Below are positions 29,748-42,442 of a DNA stretch of 64,000 bases, in pieces. The stretch's first letter is position 1, and each line of letters opens with the position of its first letter. A program made the position numbers and the translations under genes. Location of the stretch: contig NC_016745.1 of the NCBI RefSeq assembly GCF_000243075.1, positions 2,807,001 to 2,871,000 of the forward strand, read 5' to 3'. This stretch comes from Oceanimonas sp. GK1. GTDB taxonomy: Bacteria > Pseudomonadota > Gammaproteobacteria > Enterobacterales > Aeromonadaceae. The notes below the pieces were generated by a model that was not told the origin of the DNA, did no database searches, and saw only the letters and a list, made by a program, of their open reading frames with translations.

Positions 29748-30533
29748 ATGAGCATAGTCATAAAAACCCCGGAAGAAATCGAAAAAATGCGCGTGGCCGG
29801 CCGCCTGGCCGCCGAAGTGCTGGAAATGATCGAGCCCCATGTAAAGCCCGGCGTGACCACGGACGAACTCAACCGGATTTGTCATGACTATATCGTGAAC
29901 GAACAGCATGCCATTCCGGCGCCGCTGAACTACCACGGTTTTCCCAAGTCGATCTGTACCTCGGTGAACCACGTGATCTGCCACGGTATTCCGTCGGACA
30001 AAAAGCTCAAGGAAGGCGACATCGTCAATATCGACATCACGGTGATCAAGGATGGCTACCACGGCGATACGTCCAAGATGTTTACCGTGGGCCAGCCGAG
30101 CATCATGGCCGAGCGCCTGTGCCGGGTGACCCAGGAATGCATGGAGCTCGGTATTAAAATGGTCAAGGACGGCGTGCACCTGGGCGACATCGGCGCCGCC
30201 ATTCAGAAACATGCCGAAGCCCATAACTACTCTGTGGTGCGGGAATATTGCGGCCACGGCATCGGCAAAGAATTCCATGAAGAACCCCAGGTGCTGCACT
30301 ATGGCAAGGCCGGCACCGGTGAAGTGCTGAAGGCGGGCATGTGCCTGACCATTGAACCCATGATCAACGTGGGCAAGCGCCACAGCAAGATGCTGAACGA
30401 CGGCTGGACCGTGGTCACCAAGGATCGCAGCCTGTCGGCCCAGTATGAGCACACCATTCTGGTGACCGACACCGGCTGTGAGGTGCTGACCCTGCGCCAG
30501 GACGATAACCTGCCGCGGATCATCACCGCCTGA
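29748..30533 (+). CDS. map: Methionine aminopeptidase type I
   Basis: Removes the initiator Met from nascent proteins. 261 residues in the pita-bread fold. Metal ligands fall in DIVNIDITVIKDGYHGDTSK, the YCGHGIGKEFHEEP region, MCLTIEPM and the C-terminal YEHT segment. Divergent from rpsB. In E. coli glnD lies next; here the downstream space holds repeat elements and then rluE, so the chromosome order breaks at this point. Confidence 0.97.
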   Translation: MSIVIKTPEEIEKMRVAGRLAAEVLEMIEPHVKPGVTTDELNRICHDYIVNEQHAIPAPLNYHGFPKSICTSVNHVICHGIPSDKKLKEGDIVNIDITVIKDGYHGDTSKMFTVGQPSIMAERLCRVTQECMELGIKMVKDGVHLGDIGAAIQKHAEAHNYSVVREYCGHGIGKEFHEEPQVLHYGKAGTGEVLKAGMCLTIEPMINVGKRHSKMLNDGWTVVTKDRSLSAQYEHTILVTDTGCEVLTLRQDDNLPRIITA

Positions 30534-30537
30534 GCGC

Positions 30538-30662
30538 GATGCGAAGCAGCAGCGCGGTTGCGCTCCGCCGACACGCTTCAAGCCCATCCATGGGCCGCTC
30601 GGCAAATGCCATCCTTGGCATTTGACGGTCGGCTACGGCAATCCCCGCAGCTGCTTCGTGAA
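30538..30662 (+). repeat. Second hairpin repeat family, copy 1
   Basis: Starts with GCGATGCGAAGCAGCAG and ends CAGCTGCTTCGTGAAG. It contains a perfect hairpin CAAATGCCA-TCCT-TGGCATTTG and the phrases ACACGCTTCAAGCCCATCCA and CGACGG-type spacer. It recurs in reverse complement at 63146-63271 with the central stem changed by a compensatory pair. Begins 4 bases after the map stop codon. Confidence 0.85.
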
Positions 30663-30720
30663 GCCTCGGAGGTGCCTGTTTGACGACCGGCGGCTCCGAG
30701 GTCAAACCCAGGAGGGCAGA

Positions 30721-30810
30721 GGGCATCTGTTTCGCCGTGCCCTCTGCGCCATGGATGGCGCAGTGGAGCCTACATGGACGTATTCACGGCGTGCCGGCGA
30801 AACAGTGCCC
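30721..30810 (+). repeat. Companion hairpin module downstream of map
   Basis: An 11-bp inverted repeat (CTGTTTCGCCG ... CGGCGAAACAG, plus GGGCA/TGCCC) encloses a perfect hairpin TGCGCCAT-GG-ATGGCGCA and the phrase ATTCACGGCGTG. Related sequence (ACACGCCGTAAATCCATCC, CTGCGCC...GGCGCAG) lies beside the other family member at 63011-63070. The rest of the 350-base map-rluE gap shows no gene. Confidence 0.75.
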
Positions 30811-30884
30811 TGTGTCCGACGAAGTGCACGGCCAGACAGCAAACCTTTGTCATCCGCCTATCTGTATAACAAAGCAGCTACCCC

Positions 30885-31475
30885 ATGAAACCCAACCTTA
30901 GCCGCCGCCCCCGCAAGCCCGTACCGAAAAAGCCGTCAGGCCCAACCGTGACCCTGCTGCTGAACAAGCCCTACATGGTGCTGTGCCAGTTTACCGACGG
31001 CAACGGCCGCGAGACCCTGGCCGACTATGTGGACGTGCCTGGCGTCTATGCCGCCGGCCGGCTCGATCGGGACAGCGAAGGCCTGCTGGTGCTGACCAAT
31101 GACGGCGCCCTCAATGCCCGCCTGACCCAGCCCGGGCGCAAGACCGCGAAAACCTACTGGGTGCAGGTGGAAGGCGACCCGACCGAGGCCGATTTAGATA
31201 AACTGCGCCACGGCGTTACCCTTAACGACGGCCCCACCCTGCCGGCACAAGTCAGGCGCATGGACGAGCCGGCGGTCTGGCCGCGCAACCCGCCCATTCG
31301 CGAGCGCCAGCACATTCCCACCACCTGGCTGGAAATCAAGATCACCGAGGGGCGCAACCGCCAGGTGCGGCGCATGACCGCCCATATCGGCTTTCCCACC
31401 CTGCGGCTTATTCGTTACGCCGTGGGCAACTGGACCCTCGACGACCTGCAACCCGGACAATGGAGAAAAGTATGA
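30885..31475 (+). CDS. rluE: 23S rRNA pseudouridine synthase RluE-like
   Basis: RsuA/RluB-E family enzyme; RluE makes pseudouridine 2457 in 23S rRNA. 196 residues with catalytic Asp61 in [19 protein letters not shown] and the C-terminal [23 protein letters not shown] block. It lacks a separate S4 domain, as expected for RluE. Its TGA overlaps the nudJ ATG. The rluE-nudJ-mnmA-hflD-purB order matches E. coli. Confidence 0.9.
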   Translation: MKPNLSRRPRKPVPKKPSGPTVTLLLNKPYMVLCQFTDGNGRETLADYVDVPGVYAAGRLDRDSEGLLVLTNDGALNARLTQPGRKTAKTYWVQVEGDPTEADLDKLRHGVTLNDGPTLPAQVRRMDEPAVWPRNPPIRERQHIPTTWLEIKITEGRNRQVRRMTAHIGFPTLRLIRYAVGNWTLDDLQPGQWRKV

Positions 31476-31918
31476 GTCATGCGGTGACCCTGGCGGTGAT
31501 TGTGCGCGCCGGTGAACGTTTTTTGATGGTGGAAGAATGGCAACAGGGTCAAGTGATGTTCAACCAGCCCGCCGGCCACCTCGAAGCCGGCGAAAACCTG
31601 CTGGACGGGGCCAGGCGTGAACTGCGGGAAGAAACCGGCCTGGAGTTGCCCCTTGAAGAGGCAGTGGGCGTATACCAGTACACGGCACCGGACAACGGCA
31701 AGCATTTTGTGCGTTTTACCTTCTGTACCGAGGTGGCCGCCCCCCTGGCCACCCACCCGCAGGATCCGGACGGTGACATTATTCGCTGCCACTGGCTGAC
31801 ACTTGAAGAAATCGAGGCGCTTGGCGAGCAACTGCGCAGCCCGCTGATTTTGGCCTCCCTGCGGGACTACCTGGCCGGTGAACGCTTTCCGCTGTCGGCG
31901 TTGAAAGGCTGGGACTAG
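31472..31918 (+). CDS. nudJ: Nudix phosphatase NudJ
   Basis: Nudix hydrolase acting on nucleoside di/triphosphates and HMP-PP in E. coli. 148 residues from ATG 31472 (GGAGAAAAGT upstream; ATGA overlap with rluE). The Nudix box is complete: GHLEAGE, then RELREETGL. The stop codon lies in a self-complementary G-rich element. Confidence 0.9.
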   Translation: MSHAVTLAVIVRAGERFLMVEEWQQGQVMFNQPAGHLEAGENLLDGARRELREETGLELPLEEAVGVYQYTAPDNGKHFVRFTFCTEVAAPLATHPQDPDGDIIRCHWLTLEEIEALGEQLRSPLILASLRDYLAGERFPLSALKGWD

Positions 31919-31977
31919 GGAATGGGGACTGGGGACTGGTGTAAACACTCATCCCCAGTCCCTAATCCCAATTCCCC
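31917..31977. repeat. G-rich/C-rich self-complementary element after nudJ
   Basis: Left arm GGGAATGGGGACTGGGGACT and right arm AGTCCCTAATCCCAATTCCC are approximate inverse complements and would form a long imperfect hairpin. It has the same design as the GTGAGGGG elements at 19.4 and 26.9 kb but a different sequence. Confidence 0.6.
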
Positions 31978-32055
31978 GAGAGCTGAAAGCTCCCTCCCCC
32001 TTACCGCATTTGTCTGGTAAAATAGCGCCCGTTTTGCAATCGAGTAATGGGCGTT

Positions 32056-33158
32056 ATGAGCGATAACAGTCAGCTGAAAGTGATTGTCGGCATGTCCGGC
32101 GGTGTGGATTCCTCGGTCTCGGCGTACCTGCTGCAACAGCAGGGCTACCAGGTGGAAGGCCTGTTCATGAAGAACTGGGAAGAAGACGACACCGACGAGT
32201 ACTGCTCCGCCGCCGAAGATCTGCGCGACGCCCAGGCCGTGTGCGACAAGCTCGGCATCGAACTGCACACCATCAACTTTGCCGCCGAGTACTGGGACAA
32301 TGTGTTTGAACATTTCCTGGCGGAATACCAGGCCGGCCGCACCCCCAATCCCGATATCCTGTGCAACAAGGAAATCAAGTTCAAGGCGTTTCTGGAGTTC
32401 GCCGCCGAGGATCTGGGCGCCGACTATATCGCCACCGGCCATTACGTGCGCCGCAGCTTTGACGACGAGCCTAAACTGCTGCGCGGTCTCGACGGCAACA
32501 AGGATCAGAGCTATTTCCTCTACACCCTGAGCTCGCAGCAGGTGGCCAAAAGCCTGTTCCCGGTGGGCGAGCTGGAAAAGCCCGAGGTGCGCCGCATTGC
32601 CGAGCAGCTTGAGCTGGTCACCGCCAAGAAGAAGGACTCCACCGGTATCTGCTTTATCGGCGAGCGCAAGTTTACCGACTTTCTGGCCCGTTACCTGCCC
32701 GCCCAGCCCGGCAACATTGAAACCGTGAACGGTGAGGTCATCGGTCAGCATCAGGGGCTGATGTACCATACCCTGGGGCAGCGCAAAGGCTTAGGCATCG
32801 GTGGCCTGAAAAACGCCGGCGACGAGCCCTGGTACGTGGTCGACAAAGAAGTCGAGCGCAACGTGCTGGTGGTGGCTCAGGGGGATCACCCCCGCCTCTA
32901 TTCCGACGGCCTGATTGCCCGCCAGCTGCACTGGGTGGATCGGCGCCCGGTGACCGAGCCCCTGCGCTGCACCGTAAAAACCCGTTACCGCCAGACCGAC
33001 ATTCCTTGCACCATTGAGCCGGTGGACGCCGACACCATTCGCGTGATCTTTGACGAGCCTCAGGCGGCGGTGACCCCGGGCCAGTCGGCGGTGTTCTATC
33101 AGGGCGAGGTGTGTCTGGGCGGCGGCATTATTGAAACCCGGTTCAACAAGGATCAAGC

Positions 33159-33162
<4 letters not shown>
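32056..33162 (+). CDS. mnmA: tRNA-specific 2-thiouridylase MnmA
   Basis: Installs s2U34 in Lys, Glu and Gln tRNAs with sulfur relayed by TusE. From ATG 32056 ([20 protein letters not shown]), 368 residues; an ATG three codons earlier is possible. PP-loop GMSGGVDSS at 12-20; catalytic C103 (PDILCNK) and C199 ([10 protein letters not shown]) match E. coli C102/C199. Its TGA overlaps the hflD GTG. Confidence 0.97.
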
Positions 33163-35193
<2,031 letters not shown>

Positions 35194-35201
35194 GCCTGAA
35201 G

Positions 35202-35225
35202 GGGCGAAGCGGTCGCGCTTCGCCC
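35202..35225 (+). terminator. Hairpin after purB
   Basis: Perfect 10-bp stem GGGCGAAGCG/CGCTTCGCCC with a GTCG loop, 8 bases after the purB stop. There is no clear T-run, so it may be an mRNA-stabilising 3' end rather than a classic terminator. Confidence 0.55.
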
Positions 35226-35353
35226 TGCTTCACACATTTCCCGCCTGAACAGACCGCAGCTTGCGGCAGCCCACAAAACCGGCATTTTCCCTTCGCTTTT
35301 TTTCTTTTTGTTTCATTAACATGCTTCCAGTCATCCACGGGAGCCCGCTTGTC

Positions 35354-37099
35354 ATGAATAGCCGCACACGGGAAATGGCGCACATTGTCATGCGCGGTTT
35401 CGACGCCTTTCATCGCTATTTTCTGGTGATTACGCAAGGGGCCAAGGCCCGCTTTGAAGCCCAGGACTGGAGCGGGGTGCAACTGGCCTCGCGCCGGCGC
35501 ATCTGGCTTTACGACGAGCACGTCAACAATACGGTGCGTGCCGTGCTCGACTATAACCGGGGGCCGCTGCGCCACCAGGAGCTGAAGGCGCTCAAGCAGG
35601 CCTTTAACGATCTGCTGCTCACCCATCCCAATGCGGACATGGCCGAGTCCTTCTACAACTCGGTATATCGCCGCTCCACCCGCCATCGCAGCATTCGCGC
35701 CGAAAACCTGTATGTGCACCCCTTTGTTCCCCAGCCCGGCGAGCAGGATCTCGGCCCCGTTAGCTGGCACTACCACCTTGCTCCCGATGAGCTGGGCACC
35801 ATACTGCCAGGCCTGCTGGCGCGCCTGGGGCTGGAGCTGCCCTTTCTGCGGCTGGAGCGGGATTTAAATCATGTGCAGCGCACCCTGGCCGAGCAGGGAC
35901 TGGCCGGAGAGCCCCTGCAACTGACCGTGATCAACACCCTGTTCTACCGCAACAAGGGCGCTTATCTCATTGGCCGGCTGGAGCGCCCGGAAGGCCCCCT
36001 GCCCTTTATTTTGCCCATACTGCACGAGAACGGTGGCCTGATCATCGACACCCTGCTGCTCAGCCGGGACGACGCCTCCATTCTGTTCGGCTTTGCCCGG
36101 GCCTACTTTATGGTGTGGTGCCCGCGGCCCTCGCTGCTGGTGCAGTTTCTGCGGCCGCTGCTGCCCAACAAGTCGGACTATGAAATCTACAACGCCATTG
36201 GCTGGCAAAAGCACGGCAAGACCATCTTTTATCGGGACTTTCTGCAGCATTTGCAGCAGTCACGGGATCAGTTCGTGCCCGCCGCCGGCATCAAGGGCAT
36301 GGTGATGTGCGTGTTTACCCTGCCTTCACTTGACGTGGTGTTCAAGGTGATCAAGGACCGCTTTACTCCGCCCAAAACCGTGGACCGGGATACCGTCAAG
36401 GCCAAATATCGGCTGGTCAAGCAGCACGACCGGGTGGGCCGCATGGCCGACACCATGGAGTTCACCAACTTTGAACTGCCGCTTCACCGCATCAGCCCGG
36501 CCTTGCTGGAAGAGCTGCAACGGGAAGTGCCGTCCCTGCTCACCCAAAAGGACGATCGGTTGATTATTCATCATCTGTATACCGAGCGGCGCATGACGCC
36601 CCTGAATATGTATCTGGAGCAGGCCGACGACGAACAGCTCAGACATGCCCTGGATGAATACGCCAATGCCCTGAAACAGCTGGCCGCCGCCAATATTTTT
36701 CCCGGCGACATGCTGTTCAAAAACTTTGGCGTCACCCGCCACGGCCGGGTGATTTTCTACGACTACGACGAAATCGCCTACATGACCGAGTGCCACTTTC
36801 GCGATATTCCCAAAACCGACCACCTGCAGGATCAACTCAGCCCCGAGCCCTGGTACTCGGTGGGGCCGAACGATGTGTTTCCGCAAGAGTTCAAAACCTT
36901 TCTGCTGTACAAACCGCGCATTCGGGCCGCCTTTGACCCGCGGCACCTGGAGCTGTTTACCGCCGGTTACTGGCGACAACTGCAGCACAACATTGAGCAG
37001 GGCCGGGTGGAAGACATCTTCCCCTACCGCCGGCGGCAGCGGTTTAAATATAAGTACGGGGAGACGTTGGATGGGAAGACGGAAAGGGGTGAGAAGTGA
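35354..37099 (+). CDS. aceK: Isocitrate dehydrogenase kinase/phosphatase AceK
   Basis: Bifunctional enzyme that phosphorylates or dephosphorylates isocitrate dehydrogenase, diverting carbon to the glyoxylate shunt. 581 residues from ATG 35354 (E. coli 578); the open frame extends upstream without similarity. The ATP site includes AAGIKGMVMCVFTLPS and VFKVIKDRF, and the catalytic region GDMLFKNFGVTRHGRVIFYDYDE. Unlike E. coli it is not in an aceBAK operon but stands alone after purB. A modular hairpin repeat follows. Confidence 0.96.
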   Translation: MNSRTREMAHIVMRGFDAFHRYFLVITQGAKARFEAQDWSGVQLASRRRIWLYDEHVNNTVRAVLDYNRGPLRHQELKALKQAFNDLLLTHPNADMAESFYNSVYRRSTRHRSIRAENLYVHPFVPQPGEQDLGPVSWHYHLAPDELGTILPGLLARLGLELPFLRLERDLNHVQRTLAEQGLAGEPLQLTVINTLFYRNKGAYLIGRLERPEGPLPFILPILHENGGLIIDTLLLSRDDASILFGFARAYFMVWCPRPSLLVQFLRPLLPNKSDYEIYNAIGWQKHGKTIFYRDFLQHLQQSRDQFVPAAGIKGMVMCVFTLPSLDVVFKVIKDRFTPPKTVDRDTVKAKYRLVKQHDRVGRMADTMEFTNFELPLHRISPALLEELQREVPSLLTQKDDRLIIHHLYTERRMTPLNMYLEQADDEQLRHALDEYANALKQLAAANIFPGDMLFKNFGVTRHGRVIFYDYDEIAYMTECHFRDIPKTDHLQDQLSPEPWYSVGPNDVFPQEFKTFLLYKPRIRAAFDPRHLELFTAGYWRQLQHNIEQGRVEDIFPYRRRQRFKYKYGETLDGKTERGEK

Positions 37100-37118
37100 A
37101 GGAAGTCACATCGCCTGT

Positions 37119-37209
37119 TGGAGCGCGGGCTGCCAGCCCGCAACTTGCCGCCGTGCGGCAACTTAAAAAGCACCTGCGGCGCTAATGCAGGCTGGCAGCC
37201 TGCGCTCCA
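37119..37209 (+). repeat. Four-hairpin copy of the modular repeat between aceK and rraA
   Basis: Complete 91-bp unit closed by GGAGC/GCTCC. Stems: b GCGGGCTGCCAGCCCGC, c TTGCCGC-CGT-GCGGCAA, d AGCACC-TGC-GGCGCT (A-C mismatch), e GCAGGCTGGCAGCCTGC. Compared with the 3.5-kb array, stem c differs at paired positions on both sides, preserving base-pairing. It ends 2 bases from the rraA stop codon, between convergent genes. Confidence 0.92.
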
Positions 37210-37211
37210 TG

Positions 37212-37703
37212 TTACAGCTGCGGGTGGCTCAGGGGCTCGCGGGACACCAGCACGCCGTTCAAGTCCGAGTAGATGTAGTCTCCCGGGTAAATGGTCACGC
37301 CGGCAAAGGTCACCGGTACGTCCACCACGCCTTCACCGCGTTTTTCCGAACGGATGGGGCAGGCCGCCAGGGCCTTGATGCCCAACGCCAGCTCACCCAG
37401 GGTGCCGGCATCGCGAACCGCACCGTGAATGACGATGCCTTCCCAGCCGTTTTCCAGCGCCTTTTCCGCCAGCATGTCGCCCATCAGGGCACAGCGCAGC
37501 AAGCCGCCGCCGTCCACCACCAGCACCTTGCCGGTGCCGGGCTCGGATACCAGCTCCCGTACCCGGGAGTTGTCTTCGTAACAGCGCACCGTTACCGCCT
37601 GGCCCCAGAACAGGGATTCCCCTCCAAAATCGCGAAATACCGGGTCCAGCATCCTGACCAGATCGGCATGTTCATCACACAAGTCCGGCAACAAATCGAG
37701 CAT
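37212..37703 (-). CDS. rraA: Ribonuclease E activity regulator RraA
   Basis: Binds RNase E and inhibits mRNA decay. 163 residues from ATG 37703 with GGAGG 5 bases upstream (E. coli 161). Conserved GKVLVVDGGGLLRCALMGDMLAE and GAVRDAGTLGELALGIKALA blocks. RraA-fold proteins also include HMG aldolases, but length and sequence favour RraA. Divergent from arcA. Confidence 0.92.
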   Translation of the reverse strand: MLDLLPDLCDEHADLVRMLDPVFRDFGGESLFWGQAVTVRCYEDNSRVRELVSEPGTGKVLVVDGGGLLRCALMGDMLAEKALENGWEGIVIHGAVRDAGTLGELALGIKALAACPIRSEKRGEGVVDVPVTFAGVTIYPGDYIYSDLNGVLVSREPLSHPQL

Positions 37704-37814
37704 CTTATCCTCCGTTTTCTGCACAGATTTTTCGGCCTTCGTCTTTGGCAAAGGTCCGGGTTTCCAACAACGACATCAGGGCTTGCACCGACGCCGATGT
37801 TGTTAAATTGGCAC

Positions 37815-37828
37815 TTGACCTGGATCAA
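37815..37828. promoter_or_regulatory. Putative FNR site upstream of arcA
   Basis: TTGACCTGGATCAA matches the FNR consensus TTGAT-N4-ATCAA with one mismatch. A class II arrangement (site centred at -41.5) would place a -10 at about 37851-37856, where the sequence is AT-rich (CAATAT). arcA is FNR-activated in E. coli. The 427-base rraA-arcA gap (37704-38130) otherwise holds TGTTAACTGTTAA-like AT-rich sequence around 37879-37897 and a long arcA leader. Confidence 0.55.
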
Positions 37829-38130
37829 GCCCCTTCATAAAACTATTTAACAATATCCGTTGCAAACTGTTGTTATGCCCCTGTTAACTGTTAAAATAAC
37901 ACCAATTTGGCAAAAGGACCTCTGTTCTTCCCGTTTGAAATCTGTTGGGTATGATGCAGTAACTGCATGGGATGCATATAAAAACAATAACAGCACCACA
38001 AAACGGACAGGCTTCGGCAGCGTGAACGGCTTGCATACGTAAGTTTGTTACACAAACCCCGCCTGGACGGCCGGCTTTTGAACCGTGGTGCCGATGACAG
38101 TATTTTTACATTCAGAGAACAGGTAAGCTC

Positions 38131-38847
38131 ATGCAGACTCCACACATTCTTATCGTTGAAGACGAACTGGTCACCCGTAACACCCTTAAAGGCATTTTTG
38201 AGGCGGAAGGTTACACCGTGCTGGAAGCCACCGACGGTGAGGAAATGTACAAGGCCCTGTCCGATCACAAGGTGAACCTGGTGATCATGGACATCAACCT
38301 GCCCGGCAAAAACGGCCTGCTGCTGGCCCGGGAGCTGCGCGAGCAGCACAACCTGGCGCTGATGTTCCTCACCGGCCGCGACAACGAGGTCGACAAGATC
38401 CTTGGCCTGGAAATTGGCGCCGACGACTACATCACCAAGCCGTTCAACCCCCGTGAGCTGACCATTCGCGCTCGCAACCTGCTGGGCCGCACCATGCAGG
38501 CGCCCGATGCCCAGGAAGATGACAAGCAGGTGGACGCCTACCGCTTCAACGGCTGGACCCTGGACATCAACAGCCGCGCTCTGGTCAGCCCCAGCGGCGA
38601 GGTATTCAAGCTGCCCCGCAGCGAGTTTCGTGCCATGGTGCACTTCTGCGAGCACCCGGGCCAGATCCAGAGCCGCGCCGAGCTGCTGAAGAAAATGACC
38701 GGCCGCGAGCTCAAGCCCCACGACCGCACCGTGGACGTGACCATTCGCCGCATTCGCAAGCATTTCGAGTCGGTGCCGGATACCCCCGAGATCATCGCCA
38801 CCATTCATGGCGAAGGCTACCGCTTCTGCGGCGAGCTGGAAGGGTAA
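38131..38847 (+). CDS. arcA: Aerobic respiration control response regulator ArcA
   Basis: OmpR-family regulator that, with ArcB, represses TCA and aerobic genes under low oxygen. 238 residues. Receiver domain 1-120 with phospho-acceptor D54 ([10 protein letters not shown]) and K in ITKPF; winged-helix DNA-binding domain about 135-235 ([18 protein letters not shown]). A long leader with an FNR-like site precedes it. The stop codon is 5 bases from a minimal hairpin repeat. Confidence 0.97.
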   Translation: MQTPHILIVEDELVTRNTLKGIFEAEGYTVLEATDGEEMYKALSDHKVNLVIMDINLPGKNGLLLARELREQHNLALMFLTGRDNEVDKILGLEIGADDYITKPFNPRELTIRARNLLGRTMQAPDAQEDDKQVDAYRFNGWTLDINSRALVSPSGEVFKLPRSEFRAMVHFCEHPGQIQSRAELLKKMTGRELKPHDRTVDVTIRRIRKHFESVPDTPEIIATIHGEGYRFCGELEG

Positions 38848-38852
38848 ATCTT

Positions 38853-38896
38853 TGGAGCGCCTGCGGCGCTAATGCAGGCTGGCAGCCTGCGCTCCA
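38853..38896 (+). repeat. Minimal (44-bp) copy of the modular hairpin repeat
   Basis: TGGAGCGCC-TGC-GGCGCT, AAT, then GCAGGCTGGCAGCCTGC and GCTCCA. Only hairpins d and e remain, still enclosed by GGAGC/GCTCC. Stem d here is AGCGCC/GGCGCT, fully paired. It lies between convergent arcA and fbaA. Confidence 0.9.
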
Positions 38897-38904
38897 GACA
38901 ACAT

Positions 38905-38940
38905 CTAAAAAAATACCGGCCAACTGGCCGGTATTTTTAT
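38905..38940. terminator. Bidirectional terminator between arcA and fbaA
   Basis: 11-bp stem AAATACCGGCC/GGCCGGTATTT with an AACT loop, flanked by an A-run on the left and a T-run on the right, so it can stop transcription from both convergent genes. Confidence 0.88.
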
Positions 38941-38956
38941 TCATGCAATTAATGCC

Positions 38957-40036
<1,080 letters not shown>

Positions 40037-40105
40037 TTTTTGCTCCTGTATGCTTGACCACGGCCGGCGTCATTGCACCGGCCATGTTAAATAAATAGGG
40101 TGGGC

Positions 40106-41269
40106 TCAGCCCTGGGCGCGCTGCTCGAGGATGGCCACCGCCGGCAGGGTCTTGCCTTCCACAAACTCCAGGAAGGCACCGCCGCCGGTGGAAATGTAGG
40201 ATACCTTGTCCTTGATGCCGAACTTGTCGATGGCCGCCAGGGTGTCGCCGCCGCCGGCGATGGAGAAGGCGTCACTCTCGGCGATGGCCCGGGCCACCAC
40301 CTCGGTGCCGTGAGCGAACTGGTCGAACTCAAACACGCCCACCGGACCGTTCCACAGAATGGTTTTGGCCTCTTTCAGGATCTTGGCCAGGGCCTCGGCG
40401 GAGTCGGGACCCAGATCGAAGATCATGTCGTCGGCGTCCACCTCATTCACCGGCTTGGTGGCGGCTTCGGCCTGCTCGGAAAACTCGGTGCCCACCACCA
40501 CGTCGGTGGCCAGGGGAATGGCACACTCGGCGGCCAGCTTTTTCGCGGTGTCGAGCAGCTCGGGCTCATAGAGCGATTTGCCTACCGAATGGCCGGCGGC
40601 GGCGATAAAGGTGTTGGCGATACCGCCCCCCACCACCAGCTGATCCGCCACCTTGGACAGGGACTCCAGCACGGTCAGCTTGGTGGATACCTTGGAGCCG
40701 CCCACAATGGCCACCATGGGGCGGGCGGGCTTGTCCATGGCCTTGGCCAGGGCTTCCAGCTCGGCAGACAGCAAGGGGCCGGCACAGGCGACGGGGGCGT
40801 ATTTGGCCACACCATGGGTAGAGGCCTGGGCCCGGTGGGCGGTACCGAAGGCATCCATCACGAACACGTCACACAGGGCGGCATACTGGCGGGATAGGGT
40901 CTCGTCGTCCTTCTTTTCGCCCTTGTTGAAGCGCACGTTTTCCAGCACCACCAACTCACCCTCGGCAATATCCAGGCCGTTGAGGTAATCGGTTGCCAGA
41001 CGCACCGGCACGCTCAGCTTGCCGGCCAGGTAGTCCACCACCGGTTGCAGAGAGAACTCGTCGGCGTATTCCCCTTCGGTGGGCCGACCCAGGTGGGAGG
41101 TCACCATCACCCTGGCACCCTTGGCCAGGGCCGCCTCAATGGTGGGCAGCGAGGCCAGGATGCGGGCGTCGGAGCCGACCTTGCCGTTTTTCACCGGCAC
41201 ATTCAGGTCGGCGCGGATCAGCACCCGCTTGCCGGACAGATCGAGTTCATTCATTTTGATGACAGACAT
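40106..41269 (-). CDS. pgk: Phosphoglycerate kinase
   Basis: ATP-forming step of glycolysis. 387 residues (E. coli 387), starting [26 protein letters not shown]-terminal nucleotide loop [17 protein letters not shown] and substrate-binding HLGRPTEG are present. Follows epd after about 44 bases. Confidence 0.98.
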   Translation of the reverse strand: MSVIKMNELDLSGKRVLIRADLNVPVKNGKVGSDARILASLPTIEAALAKGARVMVTSHLGRPTEGEYADEFSLQPVVDYLAGKLSVPVRLATDYLNGLDIAEGELVVLENVRFNKGEKKDDETLSRQYAALCDVFVMDAFGTAHRAQASTHGVAKYAPVACAGPLLSAELEALAKAMDKPARPMVAIVGGSKVSTKLTVLESLSKVADQLVVGGGIANTFIAAAGHSVGKSLYEPELLDTAKKLAAECAIPLATDVVVGTEFSEQAEAATKPVNEVDADDMIFDLGPDSAEALAKILKEAKTILWNGPVGVFEFDQFAHGTEVVARAIAESDAFSIAGGGDTLAAIDKFGIKDKVSYISTGGGAFLEFVEGKTLPAVAILEQRAQG

Positions 41270-41313
41270 AATACGTCCTCTACATTGGCAGTACTGTTGT
41301 TAAATCGAAACGG

Positions 41314-42333
41314 TTACACCGACTCGCTCGCCGCCAGCCAGGCCAGGCTGGTGTCCAGCATGCGGTTGGCAAAGCCCCACTCGTTGTCGCACCACATCAG
41401 CATCTTGATAAGATTGGCATCGCTCACCCGGGTCTGGGTACCGTCGATAATGGAAGAATGGGGATCGTGGTTAAAGTCCACCGACACCAGCGGCGCCTCG
41501 GTATAATCGAGAATGCCTTTCAACGGGCCCTGGGCAGCCTCGCGCAGCACCCGGTTTACCTCGTCGACGGAGGCGTGCCGTTCCACGATCACGCTAAGAT
41601 CCATGGCAGTGACGTTAATGGTGGGCACCCGCACGGAAATGGCCTCGAACTTGCCGGCAAAGTGCGGCAGTATGCGCTCCACCCCCTTGGCCAGCTTGGT
41701 GTCCACCGGAATGATGGACTGGCTGGCGGCCCGAGTGCGGCGCAGATCGGCATGATAGGCGTCGATCACCTGCTGATCGTTCATGGCCGAGTGAATGGTG
41801 GTAATGTTGCCACACTTGATATGGAACACCCGGTGCAGGGTTTCGATCACCGGCACCACGCAGTTGGTGGTGCAGGAGGCATTGGAGACGATGGTCTCAT
41901 GACCGGTGAGCTGGTGATGATTCACGCCGTAGACGATGGTGGCATCCACATCGCTGTCGGCCGGATGGGAAAACAGCACCCTGGCCGCCCCGGCCGCCAT
42001 ATGCCGGCCCGCATCGGCCCGGCTCGAAAAGACCCCGGTACAGTCCAGCACCAGATCCACCGCCAGCTCAGCCCAGGGCAGCCTGGCCGCATCGGGCTCG
42101 TGGCACAGGCGAATGGTATCGTCGCCAATGCACATGTTCCCGTTGTCCAGGCTGACCGTATGGCCAAACCGGCCGTGGCTGGAGTCATAGCGGGTCAGAT
42201 GGGCCATGGCCTCGGGCTCGGCCAGCTCGTTGATGGCCACGATTTTCATGCGCCGGTGCAGGCCACGCTCATAGAAAGCACGCAGCACGCTGCGGCCGAT
42301 GCGGCCATAACCATTAATGGCGAGTCGAATCAT
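41314..42333 (-). CDS. epd: D-erythrose-4-phosphate dehydrogenase
   Basis: GAPDH-family enzyme making 4-phosphoerythronate for pyridoxal phosphate synthesis. 339 residues with catalytic C154 ([12 protein letters not shown]). The [22 protein letters not shown] segment and the pgk-fbaA context indicate Epd rather than glycolytic GapA. Confidence 0.94.
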   Translation of the reverse strand: MIRLAINGYGRIGRSVLRAFYERGLHRRMKIVAINELAEPEAMAHLTRYDSSHGRFGHTVSLDNGNMCIGDDTIRLCHEPDAARLPWAELAVDLVLDCTGVFSSRADAGRHMAAGAARVLFSHPADSDVDATIVYGVNHHQLTGHETIVSNASCTTNCVVPVIETLHRVFHIKCGNITTIHSAMNDQQVIDAYHADLRRTRAASQSIIPVDTKLAKGVERILPHFAGKFEAISVRVPTINVTAMDLSVIVERHASVDEVNRVLREAAQGPLKGILDYTEAPLVSVDFNHDPHSSIIDGTQTRVSDANLIKMLMWCDNEWGFANRMLDTSLAWLAASESV

Positions 42334-42442
42334 TGCTGTCTGTTTCCTGCAGGGCTGAGGGCGTGAGCCCGGTATCAGAATTCAGGCCCAAGTCTAGCGA
42401 GGATTGAAAGCAAGGGGAATGGCGAAGGCAGTGATGGAGCCC

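Noticed and set aside
30534-30884. Small protein-coding genes in the map-rluE gap
   Set aside because: The gap is occupied by hairpin repeats; frames there lack ribosome-binding sites and end or begin inside repeats.
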